A stretch of DNA of 57,793 nucleotides from JACRIM01 sp964605185 (GTDB lineage Bacteria > Planctomycetota > Phycisphaerae > UBA1845 > UTPLA1), in the NCBI GenBank assembly GCA_964605185.1, contig CAZSBF010000012.1:1-57793 (forward strand), written 5' to 3'. Under the pieces are notes generated by a model. It was not told where the DNA came from. It searched no databases and was given only the letters and a program-made list of their open reading frames with translations. The position numbers and the translations under genes are program-made. Shown here piece after piece: positions 8,767 through 17,480 of the stretch. How positions within the stretch are numbered: the first letter of the stretch is position 1; each line of letters begins with the position of its first letter.

Positions 8767-9243
8767 CTTCCCTTCGGGCTGGTCAACATCGGATGCCTGA
8801 TACGTGTGTCGTTTCAGATCGCAACCGATTTTGGCGAATGGGCTTACCCGATTGCTGGCGTCAGCGGCCTATTGGAGTTGACCGGAATTGCGATCTGGGG
8901 TGTGCATCTATGGCGAATCATGAACGGCTGGAAACCAGTGGAGTCTGGACCGGTTGGGCCGCCAACGCGAATTACCGCCGACGACAAGATTGGCTGGATC
9001 GTCGAGTGGTTCCCGCAGACTTTGCCCTTGCTCATTGGAAAAGGATTTGCCCCGCTGGCGAATCCAGTGATGCGAAAGACGATGGCCCGTACAATTTCGG
9101 TTCGCACCGCGGCCGAGCACCATCAACTCGATCCCAATGCATTGCTTGACGAACTGAACGCCGCTGCGTTTGGGCCTCATCCGACGGGCTCAACTGCATC
9201 GAACACCAATAGCATCTCATTGCCGGTATTAGGTCATGCCTGA
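8767..9243 (+). pseudogene. NnrS-like protein, C-terminal part in frame after the TAG
   Basis: In-frame continuation of the NnrS-like gene (628 codons in total from 7357). It supplies two or three more membrane helices (LPFGLVNIGC, WAYPIAGVSGLLELTGIAIW), a short loop, and a C-terminal DUF1858-like helix-turn segment (RTISVRTAAEHHQLDP, then LLDELNAA) that mirrors the domain at the N-terminus. No good RBS or start codon lies between the TAG and the first conserved helix, so separate expression is doubtful. The stop TGA at 9241-9243 overlaps the ATG of the methyltransferase gene at 9236. Confidence 0.72.
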
Positions 9244-10007
9244 ACTCGCGACTACTTCGCCTTTCGATCGGATCGCCGCTGTCTACGACCGCCTAATCGA
9301 TTGGTCGACACGTCTGGCACGAGAAGGGCCGTTTTTTCGCGACTTATTCGAGCGATATCGCGTGCGGCGGGTGCTGGATGTGGCATGCGGAACTGGGCAT
9401 NNNNNNNNNNCATTCGTGGGGCATGGATGTGGTGGGAACCGACGTCAGCCCTGTCATGCTCGCTGAGTGCGCCCGGCTGCATGGAACGGATGTTCGGCTC
9501 AATTGGCGAAAGTGCTCGTTTTCCGAGCCGGTTTCGTCCGAGCAACCGTTTGACGCCGTGGTCTGCCTGGGTAACTCGCTCGGACTCACGGGAAACGCCG
9601 GCGGCATGGAAACAGCCGTACGTTTGCTTACAAGTTCGCTGCGCCCCGGGGGAGTTGGCGTCATTCAGCTACTGAATTTACATGCGATACCAGAGGGCCC
9701 AACCCGATGGCAAAAAGTGCAGCGCTACTACGAAAACGGCCATTCGACCGTCCTGCTAAAGGGCGTTCATCGCGTGGCTGATCGAGGATTCGTCGATTTG
9801 GTCGAGCTTTGCCTGCCAGACCAAGGCGTCGAATGGCAGACACAATCAGCGTCGTTTTGGGGAGTTACAGCGCCCGAATTGTGTAGGATGATAGGTGCGT
9901 GGGGTGGAGAGGTTGACGGCGTCTACGGTACCCATGGCTGTGACAGTTTTGACGAGGCTCGAAGCTCGGACCTGATCGTCACATGGTGGCGGGGTCGGTG
10001 TGGGTAG
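9236..10007 (+). CDS. Class I SAM-dependent methyltransferase, interrupted by an assembly gap
   Basis: Small-molecule or protein methyltransferase. The start gives a typical N-terminus (PFDRIAAVYDRLIDWSTR) and SAM motif I (VLDVACGTGH), which runs into ten Ns at 9401-9410. After the gap, the frame that continues the fold is shifted (GMDVVGTDVSPVMLAECAR is motif II, CLGNSLGLTG is motif III). The true number of missing bases is therefore unknown and not ten in frame; one intact gene of about 255 residues is the simplest reading. It overlaps the end of the NnrS-like gene by 8 nt. The substrate is not recognisable. Confidence 0.75.
9401..9410. other. Assembly gap (10 Ns)
   Basis: Run of ten undetermined bases within the methyltransferase gene. 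The reading frames on its two sides differ, so the gap length is a placeholder. Confidence 0.99.
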
Positions 10008-10014
10008 TTTTCGC

Positions 10015-10067
10015 TTGACTCCCGAAGTAAAGCCCTGACAATAGATATTCAAGTCAGGATGTAACAA
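10015..10067 (+). promoter_or_regulatory. Probable promoter and inverted repeat before the Rrf2 gene
   Basis: TTGACT at 10015-10020 is a reasonable -35 box, followed after 16-18 nt by an AT-rich stretch able to act as a -10 (around 10037-10047). An inverted repeat, CCTGAC-N13-GTCAGG (10034-10058), lies across the likely start site and could be an autoregulatory operator. Part of it (TGACAATAGATAT) resembles TGACAAGAATAT at the NXR promoter. Confidence 0.35.
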
Positions 10068-10496
10068 ATGCTGTCGATGACCGCCCAGTATGCTCTTCGA
10101 GCCTTCGTGTACATCGCCGGGAAGGACGATAAGGAACCGGTTTTGGCCAAGGAAATCGCCGCTAAGACGGGGGTCCCTCCACACTATTTGTCCAGAATAC
10201 TCCGGGATGCCGTCCGGGCAGGGTTGCTAGATTCCGCTCGTGGCGTTGGCGGCGGATTTCGACTTTCGCGTCCCCGGCACAAAATCCACCTTTCCGAAAT
10301 TTTGGCACCATTCGATGACATTATGACCCGGGCCAGTTGCCCATTTGGCCAGGCCCAATGCAATGACCGCAACCCCTGCGGTTTCCACGAGCACTGGAAA
10401 CCCATCGCGTCGTCGTATCGCAACATGCTGGAGGAAACGACGCTCGACTGTGTCGGCCCCGAAGGCCTGGGTAGCGGCCGGAAAGGAAGTCGATAG
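10068..10496 (+). CDS. Rrf2-family iron-sulfur regulator (NsrR-like)
   Basis: Transcription factor of 142 residues. The N-terminal winged helix-turn-helix covers about 1-85 (LAKEIAAKTGVPPHYLSRIL and the wing GGGFRLSRP). Three cysteines at 91, 98 and 104 (CPFGQAQCNDRNPC) match the cluster-binding loop of NsrR/IscR-type Rrf2 proteins, which sense nitric oxide or iron-sulfur/redox state. It lies 80 nt upstream of the NXR operon and downstream of NnrS-like genes, so control of nitrogen-oxide genes is a strong inference. Its probable site is the palindrome over the NXR -35 box at 10511-10525. NsrR proper is not proven, because the effector cannot be read from sequence. Confidence 0.85.
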   Translation: MLSMTAQYALRAFVYIAGKDDKEPVLAKEIAAKTGVPPHYLSRILRDAVRAGLLDSARGVGGGFRLSRPRHKIHLSEILAPFDDIMTRASCPFGQAQCNDRNPCGFHEHWKPIASSYRNMLEETTLDCVGPEGLGSGRKGSR

Positions 10497-10510
10497 TCTT
10501 TTTTTCCAAC

Positions 10511-10544
10511 ATTCTTGACAAGAATATCCGTAAGTATGTAATAT
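10511..10544 (+). promoter_or_regulatory. NXR operon promoter with palindromic operator over the -35 box
   Basis: The perfect palindrome ATTCTTGACAAGAAT (10511-10525; 7-1-7) contains TTGACA (10515-10520). A matching -10 TAATAT lies at 10539-10544 after an 18-nt spacer. A repressor bound to the palindrome would block the promoter. The adjacent Rrf2 gene is the obvious candidate. The first gene starts at 10577 with RBS GGAGG at 10563-10567. Confidence 0.6.
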
Positions 10545-10576
10545 GCGTTCTCAATGACTGACGGAGGAAATTACTC

Positions 10577-12307
10577 ATGCTCAGTGACAAGGCTCGATTC
10601 ACGCGTTTTTCTGTGGTCGGCTCGCTTGCGGCCTTACTTCTGCTGTTCGCTTGTGCCGCCCGCGCGCTCAATCCGCAGCCGACAGCTGCCCCCCCATCGG
10701 CTGTAGCGCCGGCCGAAAAGGGAGAGTCAGTGCCTGCGCTTGCGACGTCGATCGACGCACGCGGCCAACAGCTTTTCGCCCGACAATGCTCCATTTGTCA
10801 CGGCGAGGCCGGCGACGGAACCGGCAAATTCGCATATCTGATGAACCCGCGCCCGAGGAACTTCAAGCAGGGAAAATTCAAACTTAGCACCACCCAAAAC
10901 CAAGTGCCGTCCGACGATGACCTGTTGCGAACCATCAGCCGTGGAATGCCCGGTTCGGCCATGCCGCCGTGGGGGCACCTGCCGATCGCCGACCTTAAAG
11001 CAATCGTTCGGTATGTTCGCTATGTCTGGACCGAGGCAGTTCGAGAAGACCTTCAGAAGCAGGTTGCCGCAGGCGAGATGAAGGCAGAAGAGATTGATTC
11101 TCAACTCGCGACCATCACCACGCCAGGCGCGCCGATTGTCGTTCCGCCGGAGCCCAAGGGCGATGACCTTCGATGGTTCAACGGCCGACGTGTTTATGTC
11201 GAAGCCTGTGCGTCATGCCATGGGCAGGATGGACACCCCGTTGCCGAGGCCGTCAAGTATGACGATGAAGGGTTCCCGGATCCGCCACGCTCCTTTGTGA
11301 ACGGCATTTTCAAAGGCGGTATGGACGGACCTGACCTCTATGCTCGCATACTAAAGGGGATGCGGGGGACACCCATGCCGGCCTCCGAAGGAAACTACTC
11401 CTCTGACGACGTTTGGGACTTGATCCACTACGTTCAATCGCTGGCGCGATCCGGCTCCCAGGACCGCGCCCAACTACGCCAGGGGACCATTAGTGCGCCG
11501 ATGGCGGCGGGCGCGCTGCCAACCGGCCCCAAAGATGCCGCATGGAATCAGGCCCGAGCAACGTATGTAGCGATGACACCGTTATGGTGGACGGACAATC
11601 GTGTCGAAGGTCTGGTCGTTCAGGCGATCCACAACGCGGAGGAGCTTGCAATTCGACTGAGTTGGCTCGATCCCTCTCAGGACAACCGTGCCGTGCGGGT
11701 GGACGAATTCCGCGATGCCGTTGCGATCCAGTTTTCGATGTCAAGTGACCCGCCCTTTTACATGGGCGACGCACAACAACATGGCGGCGTCAATATTTGG
11801 ATGTGGAAAGCGGATCGTCAGAAAAACATTATCGACGGATATCAGGATGTTGATGCGGCATTTCCTCAACGAGCCGTGGATATGTACGACGCGTGCCCGA
11901 TTCGCGCAAAAGACATGAGCCAGGTGGATTGGCCGCATGGAAAGATCACCGAACACTTTTCGAAGTACATCACGGCCTGGGGTGCAGGTAATCTTGTCGC
12001 TGATCCAAATCTGACGACGCCCGTTGAGTGCCTCGTGGCTCGCGGACCAGGCACACTCACCGGAAAACCCGCTAACGCACAACTGGTCAAAGGCCAAGCT
12101 GTTTTCGAGCGCGGCATTTGGTCAATCCAACTTCAGCGAACACTGGAACTGCCGTGCAATCACGACCAGCCCAATGCTGAAGCGGACGAACGCGCATTCC
12201 GCCCCGGCGATTACCTTCCGATTTCCTTCGCGGTTTGGGACGGCAGTGCCGGGGATCGAGACGGAAAGAAGAACATTAGCATCTGGCAGAAACTGGTTAT
12301 TGAGTAA
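10577..12307 (+). CDS. nxrC: NXR gamma subunit: two cytochrome c domains fused to an ethylbenzene-dehydrogenase-like heme-b domain
   Basis: Periplasmic electron-transfer subunit of 576 residues with signal peptide (about 1-30). Cytochrome c domain one has CSICH at Cys71 and axial Met in GMPGSAMP; domain two has CASCH at Cys211 with Met in GMRGTPMP. Residues about 325-576 match the EB_dh heme-b fold that forms the gamma subunit of type II DMSO reductases (WWTDNRVEGLVVQA, ELAIRLSWLD, DAVAIQFS, TITEHF-like region). It begins the NXR operon, 48 nt before the alpha subunit start. Fusing two c-type domains to the gamma fold would give a built-in wire to a soluble cytochrome or terminal oxidase. The gene symbol is by analogy. 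Confidence 0.85.
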   Translation: MLSDKARFTRFSVVGSLAALLLLFACAARALNPQPTAAPPSAVAPAEKGESVPALATSIDARGQQLFARQCSICHGEAGDGTGKFAYLMNPRPRNFKQGKFKLSTTQNQVPSDDDLLRTISRGMPGSAMPPWGHLPIADLKAIVRYVRYVWTEAVREDLQKQVAAGEMKAEEIDSQLATITTPGAPIVVPPEPKGDDLRWFNGRRVYVEACASCHGQDGHPVAEAVKYDDEGFPDPPRSFVNGIFKGGMDGPDLYARILKGMRGTPMPASEGNYSSDDVWDLIHYVQSLARSGSQDRAQLRQGTISAPMAAGALPTGPKDAAWNQARATYVAMTPLWWTDNRVEGLVVQAIHNAEELAIRLSWLDPSQDNRAVRVDEFRDAVAIQFSMSSDPPFYMGDAQQHGGVNIWMWKADRQKNIIDGYQDVDAAFPQRAVDMYDACPIRAKDMSQVDWPHGKITEHFSKYITAWGAGNLVADPNLTTPVECLVARGPGTLTGKPANAQLVKGQAVFERGIWSIQLQRTLELPCNHDQPNAEADERAFRPGDYLPISFAVWDGSAGDRDGKKNISIWQKLVIE

Positions 12308-12354
12308 TGAACGCTTCGCCTTTGGCGTGGCGCGATTGCTGTGGAGTATTCATC

Positions 12355-15300
12355 ATGGCGTCGAACAATCGATATACCCCTTCGCGGCGTGAATTCATTG
12401 AAGGCTCGGTCGTTTTGGCTGCCGGCACGTCCGGCATCCTTGGTTGGCCGCTGAAAGCGTTGGCCGCAAGACCGGATGTAGTCAATCCATTGGCCGGATA
12501 TCCCGCGCGGGGCTGGGAAAAGATTTATCGCGACCAGTATGCCTACGACGGCACCTTTAGTTGGGTGTGCTCGCCTAACGACACTCACGCGTGCCGCGTT
12601 CTGGCGTACACGCGAAACGGTGTCATCGTGCGAATGGGCTCGCAATACGACTCGGAGAAATACGCCGACCTCTACGGCAACAAAGCGACGGCCAATTGGA
12701 ACCCCCGGCAGTGCGCCAAAGGGTACACCTTTCATCGCCTCGTCTATGGTCCTTACCGCCTGAAGCACCCCATCATTCGAAAGGGTTGGAAGCAGTGGGC
12801 TGACGATGGATTCCCCCAACTGACGGCGGAGAACAAGACCAAGTACAAGTTCGACAGCCGCGGAACGGATGTTCACCTCAAAATCGATTGGGACAGCGCT
12901 CTGAAATACATCGCCAAGGGCTATGTGGCCGTCGGCAAGCGCTACAGTGGCGAGGCCGGTGCGAAGCTCCTGCGCGAGCAGGGATACCCCGAGGAAATGA
13001 TCCAGCCGATGGAAGGGGCGGGAACGCGTACCTTTAAGATGCGCGGCGGGATGGGCCTGCTTGGCGTGCTCGGCAAGTATGGCATGTATCGCCTGAACAA
13101 CTCCATGGCCCTGCTCGACTCGGCGATTCGCAAGGTCGGCCCGGACAAAGCCAAGGCAGGGCGCAACTGGAGCAATTACACCTGGCACGGCGACCAAACG
13201 CCGGGGCAGCCGTGGGTGCATGGGCTACAGAACTCCGACTGCGACTTCAACGATCTGCGCTTCAGCAAGCTCATCATCATGGATGGTAAGAATCTGGTGG
13301 AGAACAAACTGCCGGACTCACATTGGTTCATTGAGTGTATGGAGCGTGGCGGTCGCATTGTCGTCATTGCACCGGAATACGGCGCGCCCAGCACCAAGGC
13401 CGATTACTGGATTCCGATTCGGCCCGCCACCGACGCGGCCCTTTGGCTGGGTATCACGCGGATCATGATGGATCACGCATGGTATGACGAAAGCTTCGTC
13501 AAGGGCTTCACCGATTTCCCGTTGCTTGTTCGCACCGACACGCTCGTGCGACTCCGAGCGGAAGAGATTTTCCCGGGTTATGCGAGCAGCCTTTCCAAAG
13601 ATGGCCCGAGCATGAAGGTTCAGGGGCTTACGGCGGAACAACACAAGCGACTGGGCGACCGTGTGGTTTGGGACGCCAAGACCAACAAACCCGTTGCGAT
13701 CACGCGCGACGACGTCGGCAAGCGCCTGCTGTCGAAAGGAATCGACCCGACGATGAGCGGAACGTGGAGGGTCAAGCTCGTCGATGGCACGGAAGTGGAG
13801 GTCATGACGCTCTGGTCGATGTACCAAATCCACCTTAAGGACTACGACGTCGACAGCGTCGCGGAGATGACGCACTGCCCGAAGCAGCTCATCGAGCAAC
13901 TCGCGAAAGACATCTGGGACGTCACAAAAGCAGGCGGCCCGGTGTCCATTCATCAGGGCGAAGGCATCAATCACTGGTTCCACGCGACCGAGGCCAATCG
14001 CGCGGCACTGCTCCCCATGCTGCTCACCGGCAACCTTGGCAAACCGGGCGCTGGCGTTCATGGTTGGGCCGGAAACTACAAGGCCGCGCTCTTTCAGGGC
14101 AGTGCCGTCACCGGCCCCGGTTTCAAAGGATGGGTAGCAGAGGATCCGTTTGAACTCAATCTGGACGAGAAGTCACACGGCAAGGCCATTCATGTCCACG
14201 GCTACGCAAAGGACGAAGAACCGGCCTACTGGAATCACGGGGATCGCCCCTTGATCGTGAACACGCCAAATGACGGACGCAAGGTGTTCACCGGCAAGAC
14301 GCATATGCCGACACCGACCAAAGCGCTTCAGTTCACGAATGTGAACCTGTTTAACAACGCGAAGCATGCCTACGACATGTTCAAGAACGTCAATCCGAAC
14401 ATCGAGATGATCATCGCCCAGGACATCGTGATGACGTCATCAGTGCAGTATGCCGATTTCGGATTGCCGGCGAACAGTTGGGTGGAGTTCGAGGACTTGG
14501 AGGTGACGGCCTCTTGTTCAAACCCATTCCTTCAGATTTGGAAAGGTGGCATCAAACCCGTCTTCGATTCGCGGGACGATCTTTGGATACTCGCGAACGT
14601 CGCCAAAGCCGTCGGCGAGGAACTCGGCGGCGAGTGGAAGCAGAAATTCTACAACTGCTTCAAGTTTGAACATGAGGGCAAGCGACGCGTCTATCTCCAG
14701 CGGCTGCTGGATACGTGTACGACGACGATTGGATACAAACTTGATGACATCATGGCCGGAAAGTACGGGCCTCCCGGTTCGGCGTTGATGCTCTTTAGAA
14801 CCTATCCACGCATTCCATTTTGGGAGCAAGTCCACGACGACGAACCATTCCACACGGACACTGGTCGTCTTCATGCCTATGCCGATATCCCCGAGGCGTT
14901 GGAATACGGCGAAAACTTTATCGTTCACCGGGAAGGCACCGAGGCAACGCCATATTTGCCCAATGTGATTGTTTCGAGCAATCCCTACATCCGACCCAAC
15001 GACTACGGCATCAGTCCCGAGGCCGAGCATTGGGATGAGCGGACAGTGCGAAACATCAAGATGCCGTGGCGGCAGGTCAAGCAAACGAAGAACTTCCTGT
15101 GGGAGAAGGGCTTCAAGTTCTACGCCCTGACCCCGAAGACGCGCCACCGCGTGCATTCATCCTGGAGCAATGTCGACTGGCACAACATCTGGGACAGCAG
15201 CTTTGGCGATCCCCATCGCATGGACAAGCGCTCGCCCTATGTCGGCGATCACCAGATGCACATCAACCCACAGGCCGCACGGGATCTCGGCATTAACAAC

Positions 15301-15867
15301 GGCGACTACGTCTATGTCGATGCCAACCCCGCGGATCGACCCTACGTCGGCGCGAAGCCGAATGATCCGTTCTACAAGGTTGCGCGGCTAATGCTTCGAG
15401 CGGTATACAACCCCGCATATCCGTATAGCTGCATCATGATCAAGCATTCGCCATACATCGCCACGGAGAAAAGCGTCAAGGCCCATGAAACCCGCGCCGA
15501 TGGACGCGCACTTTCCGACGACGGCTATCAGGCCAATCTCAGGTATGGATCGCAACAGAGCCTGACGCGCAACTGGCACATGCCCATGCATCAGACCGAC
15601 AACCTCTTCCACAAGGCCAAGGCCTTCATGGCATTTATTTTCGGCGGCGAGGCTGACAATCATGCCATCAACACCGTGCCCAAGGAAACCTTGGTCCGCG
15701 TGGTAAAGGCCGAAGATGGCGGTCTTGGCGGTAAAGGCATCTGGCTGCCCGCGACCACCGGCATGTCTCCCGGTCAGGAGAGCGACATGATGAAACGTTA
15801 TCTCACGGGTGGCTTCATGGGCGCCGACGAATCGCCGTCCACTCCGGTCAAGATGGAGGAGTTCTAA
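12355..15867 (+). CDS. nxrA: NXR/nitrate reductase alpha subunit, type II DMSO reductase family, periplasmic
   Basis: Catalytic bis-MGD molybdenum subunit interconverting nitrite and nitrate, 1170 residues. The start at 12355 is chosen for its GGAG (12343-12346) and because a Tat signal follows (SRREFIEGSVV). The FS0 cluster ligands by alignment to NarG are Cys72, Asp76, Cys80 and Cys120, an Asp-containing set unlike the His/Cys set of NarG. The Mo-ligand Asp is about residue 280 (WHGDQTPGQPW). Segments such as SDCDFNDLRFSKL, YWIPIRPATD, FTDFPLLVRTDTLVRLRAE and GYKSSL-like FPGYASSL are what I recall from NXR of Nitrospira and anammox bacteria, not cytoplasmic NarG. Tat export puts it in the periplasm. 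Direction (oxidation or reduction) cannot be read from sequence. Confidence 0.92.
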   Translation: MASNNRYTPSRREFIEGSVVLAAGTSGILGWPLKALAARPDVVNPLAGYPARGWEKIYRDQYAYDGTFSWVCSPNDTHACRVLAYTRNGVIVRMGSQYDSEKYADLYGNKATANWNPRQCAKGYTFHRLVYGPYRLKHPIIRKGWKQWADDGFPQLTAENKTKYKFDSRGTDVHLKIDWDSALKYIAKGYVAVGKRYSGEAGAKLLREQGYPEEMIQPMEGAGTRTFKMRGGMGLLGVLGKYGMYRLNNSMALLDSAIRKVGPDKAKAGRNWSNYTWHGDQTPGQPWVHGLQNSDCDFNDLRFSKLIIMDGKNLVENKLPDSHWFIECMERGGRIVVIAPEYGAPSTKADYWIPIRPATDAALWLGITRIMMDHAWYDESFVKGFTDFPLLVRTDTLVRLRAEEIFPGYASSLSKDGPSMKVQGLTAEQHKRLGDRVVWDAKTNKPVAITRDDVGKRLLSKGIDPTMSGTWRVKLVDGTEVEVMTLWSMYQIHLKDYDVDSVAEMTHCPKQLIEQLAKDIWDVTKAGGPVSIHQGEGINHWFHATEANRAALLPMLLTGNLGKPGAGVHGWAGNYKAALFQGSAVTGPGFKGWVAEDPFELNLDEKSHGKAIHVHGYAKDEEPAYWNHGDRPLIVNTPNDGRKVFTGKTHMPTPTKALQFTNVNLFNNAKHAYDMFKNVNPNIEMIIAQDIVMTSSVQYADFGLPANSWVEFEDLEVTASCSNPFLQIWKGGIKPVFDSRDDLWILANVAKAVGEELGGEWKQKFYNCFKFEHEGKRRVYLQRLLDTCTTTIGYKLDDIMAGKYGPPGSALMLFRTYPRIPFWEQVHDDEPFHTDTGRLHAYADIPEALEYGENFIVHREGTEATPYLPNVIVSSNPYIRPNDYGISPEAEHWDERTVRNIKMPWRQVKQTKNFLWEKGFKFYALTPKTRHRVHSSWSNVDWHNIWDSSFGDPHRMDKRSPYVGDHQMHINPQAARDLGINNGDYVYVDANPADRPYVGAKPNDPFYKVARLMLRAVYNPAYPYSCIMIKHSPYIATEKSVKAHETRADGRALSDDGYQANLRYGSQQSLTRNWHMPMHQTDNLFHKAKAFMAFIFGGEADNHAINTVPKETLVRVVKAEDGGLGGKGIWLPATTGMSPGQESDMMKRYLTGGFMGADESPSTPVKMEEF

Positions 15868-15869
15868 TC

Positions 15870-16193
15870 ATGCCATACGGTGACCCCGATGCGACCGATC
15901 CGATGACGCTTACCGGTGTCGAATTGCTCGTTGACGATGACGGCGCGGTCCGCGACATGGCCGCGTGCTTTATCGAAGAGTATGTCCGGCTCGGTCACAG
16001 CACCGAGGCGATTCTTGCACTTTTTGAATGTGGAAAGTTTGCTGGTCCGTCGATGGCGTTCCGGCAAATGGGAAGAGATTCGATTCAGGGGCTAATTGAG
16101 GAACTGGTCCTGCTGCGCGGTCCACGCGGGCTGCGCCTACCGATCGAAATGACTCCGGCGGGTGCCCTAAGCCTTCCGGTGCTTGAGCAATAG
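15870..16193 (+). CDS. Small acidic protein between NXR alpha and beta genes, function unknown
   Basis: 107-residue soluble protein, not recognised. It has no signal peptide, no membrane segment and only two cysteines. It starts 3 nt after the alpha-subunit stop, with GAGGAG inside the alpha gene as RBS, and is followed 10 nt later by the beta gene, so it is translated with the enzyme. The middle (about 25-90) is predicted mainly helical (AACFIEEYVRLGHSTEAI, MAFRQMGRDSIQGLIEEL). Position and size suggest an assembly factor or small accessory subunit, which is inference only. Confidence 0.75.
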   Translation: MPYGDPDATDPMTLTGVELLVDDDGAVRDMAACFIEEYVRLGHSTEAILALFECGKFAGPSMAFRQMGRDSIQGLIEELVLLRGPRGLRLPIEMTPAGALSLPVLEQ

Positions 16194-16202
16194 GAGCCGA
16201 TC

Positions 16203-17480
16203 ATGAACAGCGTTTACAACTGGCAGCTCGGCCGACGAATGGGCTATCCCTATCCGCAGGCGGCCCCAAAGGAGCAATTCGCCTTCGTTATCAATATCAA
16301 TCGCTGCATCGGATGTCAGACCTGCACGATGGCATGCAAGAGCACTTGGACCTTTTCGAAGGGCCAAGAGCACATGTGGTGGACCAACGTTGAGACCAAG
16401 CCCTATGGCGGTTATCCGCAACACTGGGACGTGAAGACCCTCGACTTGCTCGGGCAGGCGAATCCGAATGGCCTGACATGGAGCGGAAAACCCGACGGTA
16501 CCGTGCGCAATCCCTATGGTGAACTAAGCGGAAAAACAATCTTCGAGTCACCGGAAGTTGTCGCACGTGGCGGTCAACCCAATCTCGTTCTGGGCTATCT
16601 CCCCGCCGAAGAGGAATGGACGGCACCCAATATCCATGAAGATACGACCCAATACGGTTCGAGCAAACCGATGGACTTCGGTTCCGGCGAGACCATCGAC
16701 GGATCCGCCAAACACAAGGCATGGTTTTTTTATCTTGCCCGTCTTTGCAATCACTGTAGCTATCCGGCCTGCCTCGCAGCCTGCCCCCGCAATGCGATCT
16801 ACAAACGACCTGAAGATGGCATCGTCCTGATCGACCAGCAAGAATGCCGCGGCTATCGAAAGTGCGTCGAGGCGTGCCCCTACAAAAAATCACTCTATCG
16901 CGGGACCACGCGCACAAGCGAGAAGTGCATCGCCTGTTATCCGCGTGTCGAGGGAACCGATCCTGAATCCGACGGCGTTCCCATGGAAACGCGCTGCATG
17001 GCGGCCTGCATCGGGCAGGTGCGTATGCAAGGCCTCGTCAAAGTGAACCAAGACGCCACGTGGGTCGAGGATCGCAATAACCCACTTTACTACCTCATTC
17101 ACGTTGCCAAGGTCGCATTACCGCTTTACCCACAGTTCGGAACTGAGCCTAACGGCTACTACATCCCGCCACGATGGGTGCCCACGAAATATCTGGAACA
17201 GATGTTCGGCCCTGGCGTGAAGGACGCAGTTGAGCGATACCGCACCCCGGACCGCGAGTTACTTGCCGTGTTGCAGCTCTTCCGCCGCTCGAATCGAATC
17301 ATCTTCCGCTATGAAATCAAGGAAGGCCCGAAGGTCTGGGAAACCACGATTAACGGAAAGACTTTCGAGATGTACAACGACACTGTCATCGCGTTTGACG
17401 GGAAAAACCGCGAAATCTTCCGAACCCAAGTCGAGGAGCCTGTTCATGTCCGGCCAGCCACTCACGCCAACTCCATCTGA
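16203..17480 (+). CDS. nxrB: NXR/nitrate reductase beta subunit, four-cluster iron-sulfur protein
   Basis: Electron-transfer subunit of 425 residues with no signal peptide of its own, so it is carried out by the Tat signal of alpha. Cluster ligands are visible at CIGCQTCTMACK (Cys35, 38, 41, 45), CNHCSYPACLAACP, CRGYRKCVEACPYK and CIACYPR...RCMAACIGQ. In the third motif Tyr stands where a fourth Cys would be (NarH has Trp), giving a [3Fe-4S] centre as in the NXR family. The segment STWTFSKGQEHMWW and ETKPYGGYPQHWD are strongly NXR-like. RBS AGGAG is at 16192-16196. The chaperone gene begins inside its 3' end. Confidence 0.93.
   Translation: MNSVYNWQLGRRMGYPYPQAAPKEQFAFVININRCIGCQTCTMACKSTWTFSKGQEHMWWTNVETKPYGGYPQHWDVKTLDLLGQANPNGLTWSGKPDGTVRNPYGELSGKTIFESPEVVARGGQPNLVLGYLPAEEEWTAPNIHEDTTQYGSSKPMDFGSGETIDGSAKHKAWFFYLARLCNHCSYPACLAACPRNAIYKRPEDGIVLIDQQECRGYRKCVEACPYKKSLYRGTTRTSEKCIACYPRVEGTDPESDGVPMETRCMAACIGQVRMQGLVKVNQDATWVEDRNNPLYYLIHVAKVALPLYPQFGTEPNGYYIPPRWVPTKYLEQMFGPGVKDAVERYRTPDRELLAVLQLFRRSNRIIFRYEIKEGPKVWETTINGKTFEMYNDTVIAFDGKNREIFRTQVEEPVHVRPATHANSI

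Noticed and set aside
82..9243. Reassignment of UAG (for example to pyrrolysine) across the genome
   Set aside because: TAG is the normal stop of several intact genes here, and the two interrupted sites would need different residues (Trp at one, probably Glu-like at the other).
12355..17480. Ordinary cytoplasmic narGHJI nitrate reductase
   Set aside because: The alpha subunit has a Tat signal and Asp in FS0, there is no NarI, and a periplasmic heme-b gamma subunit is present.
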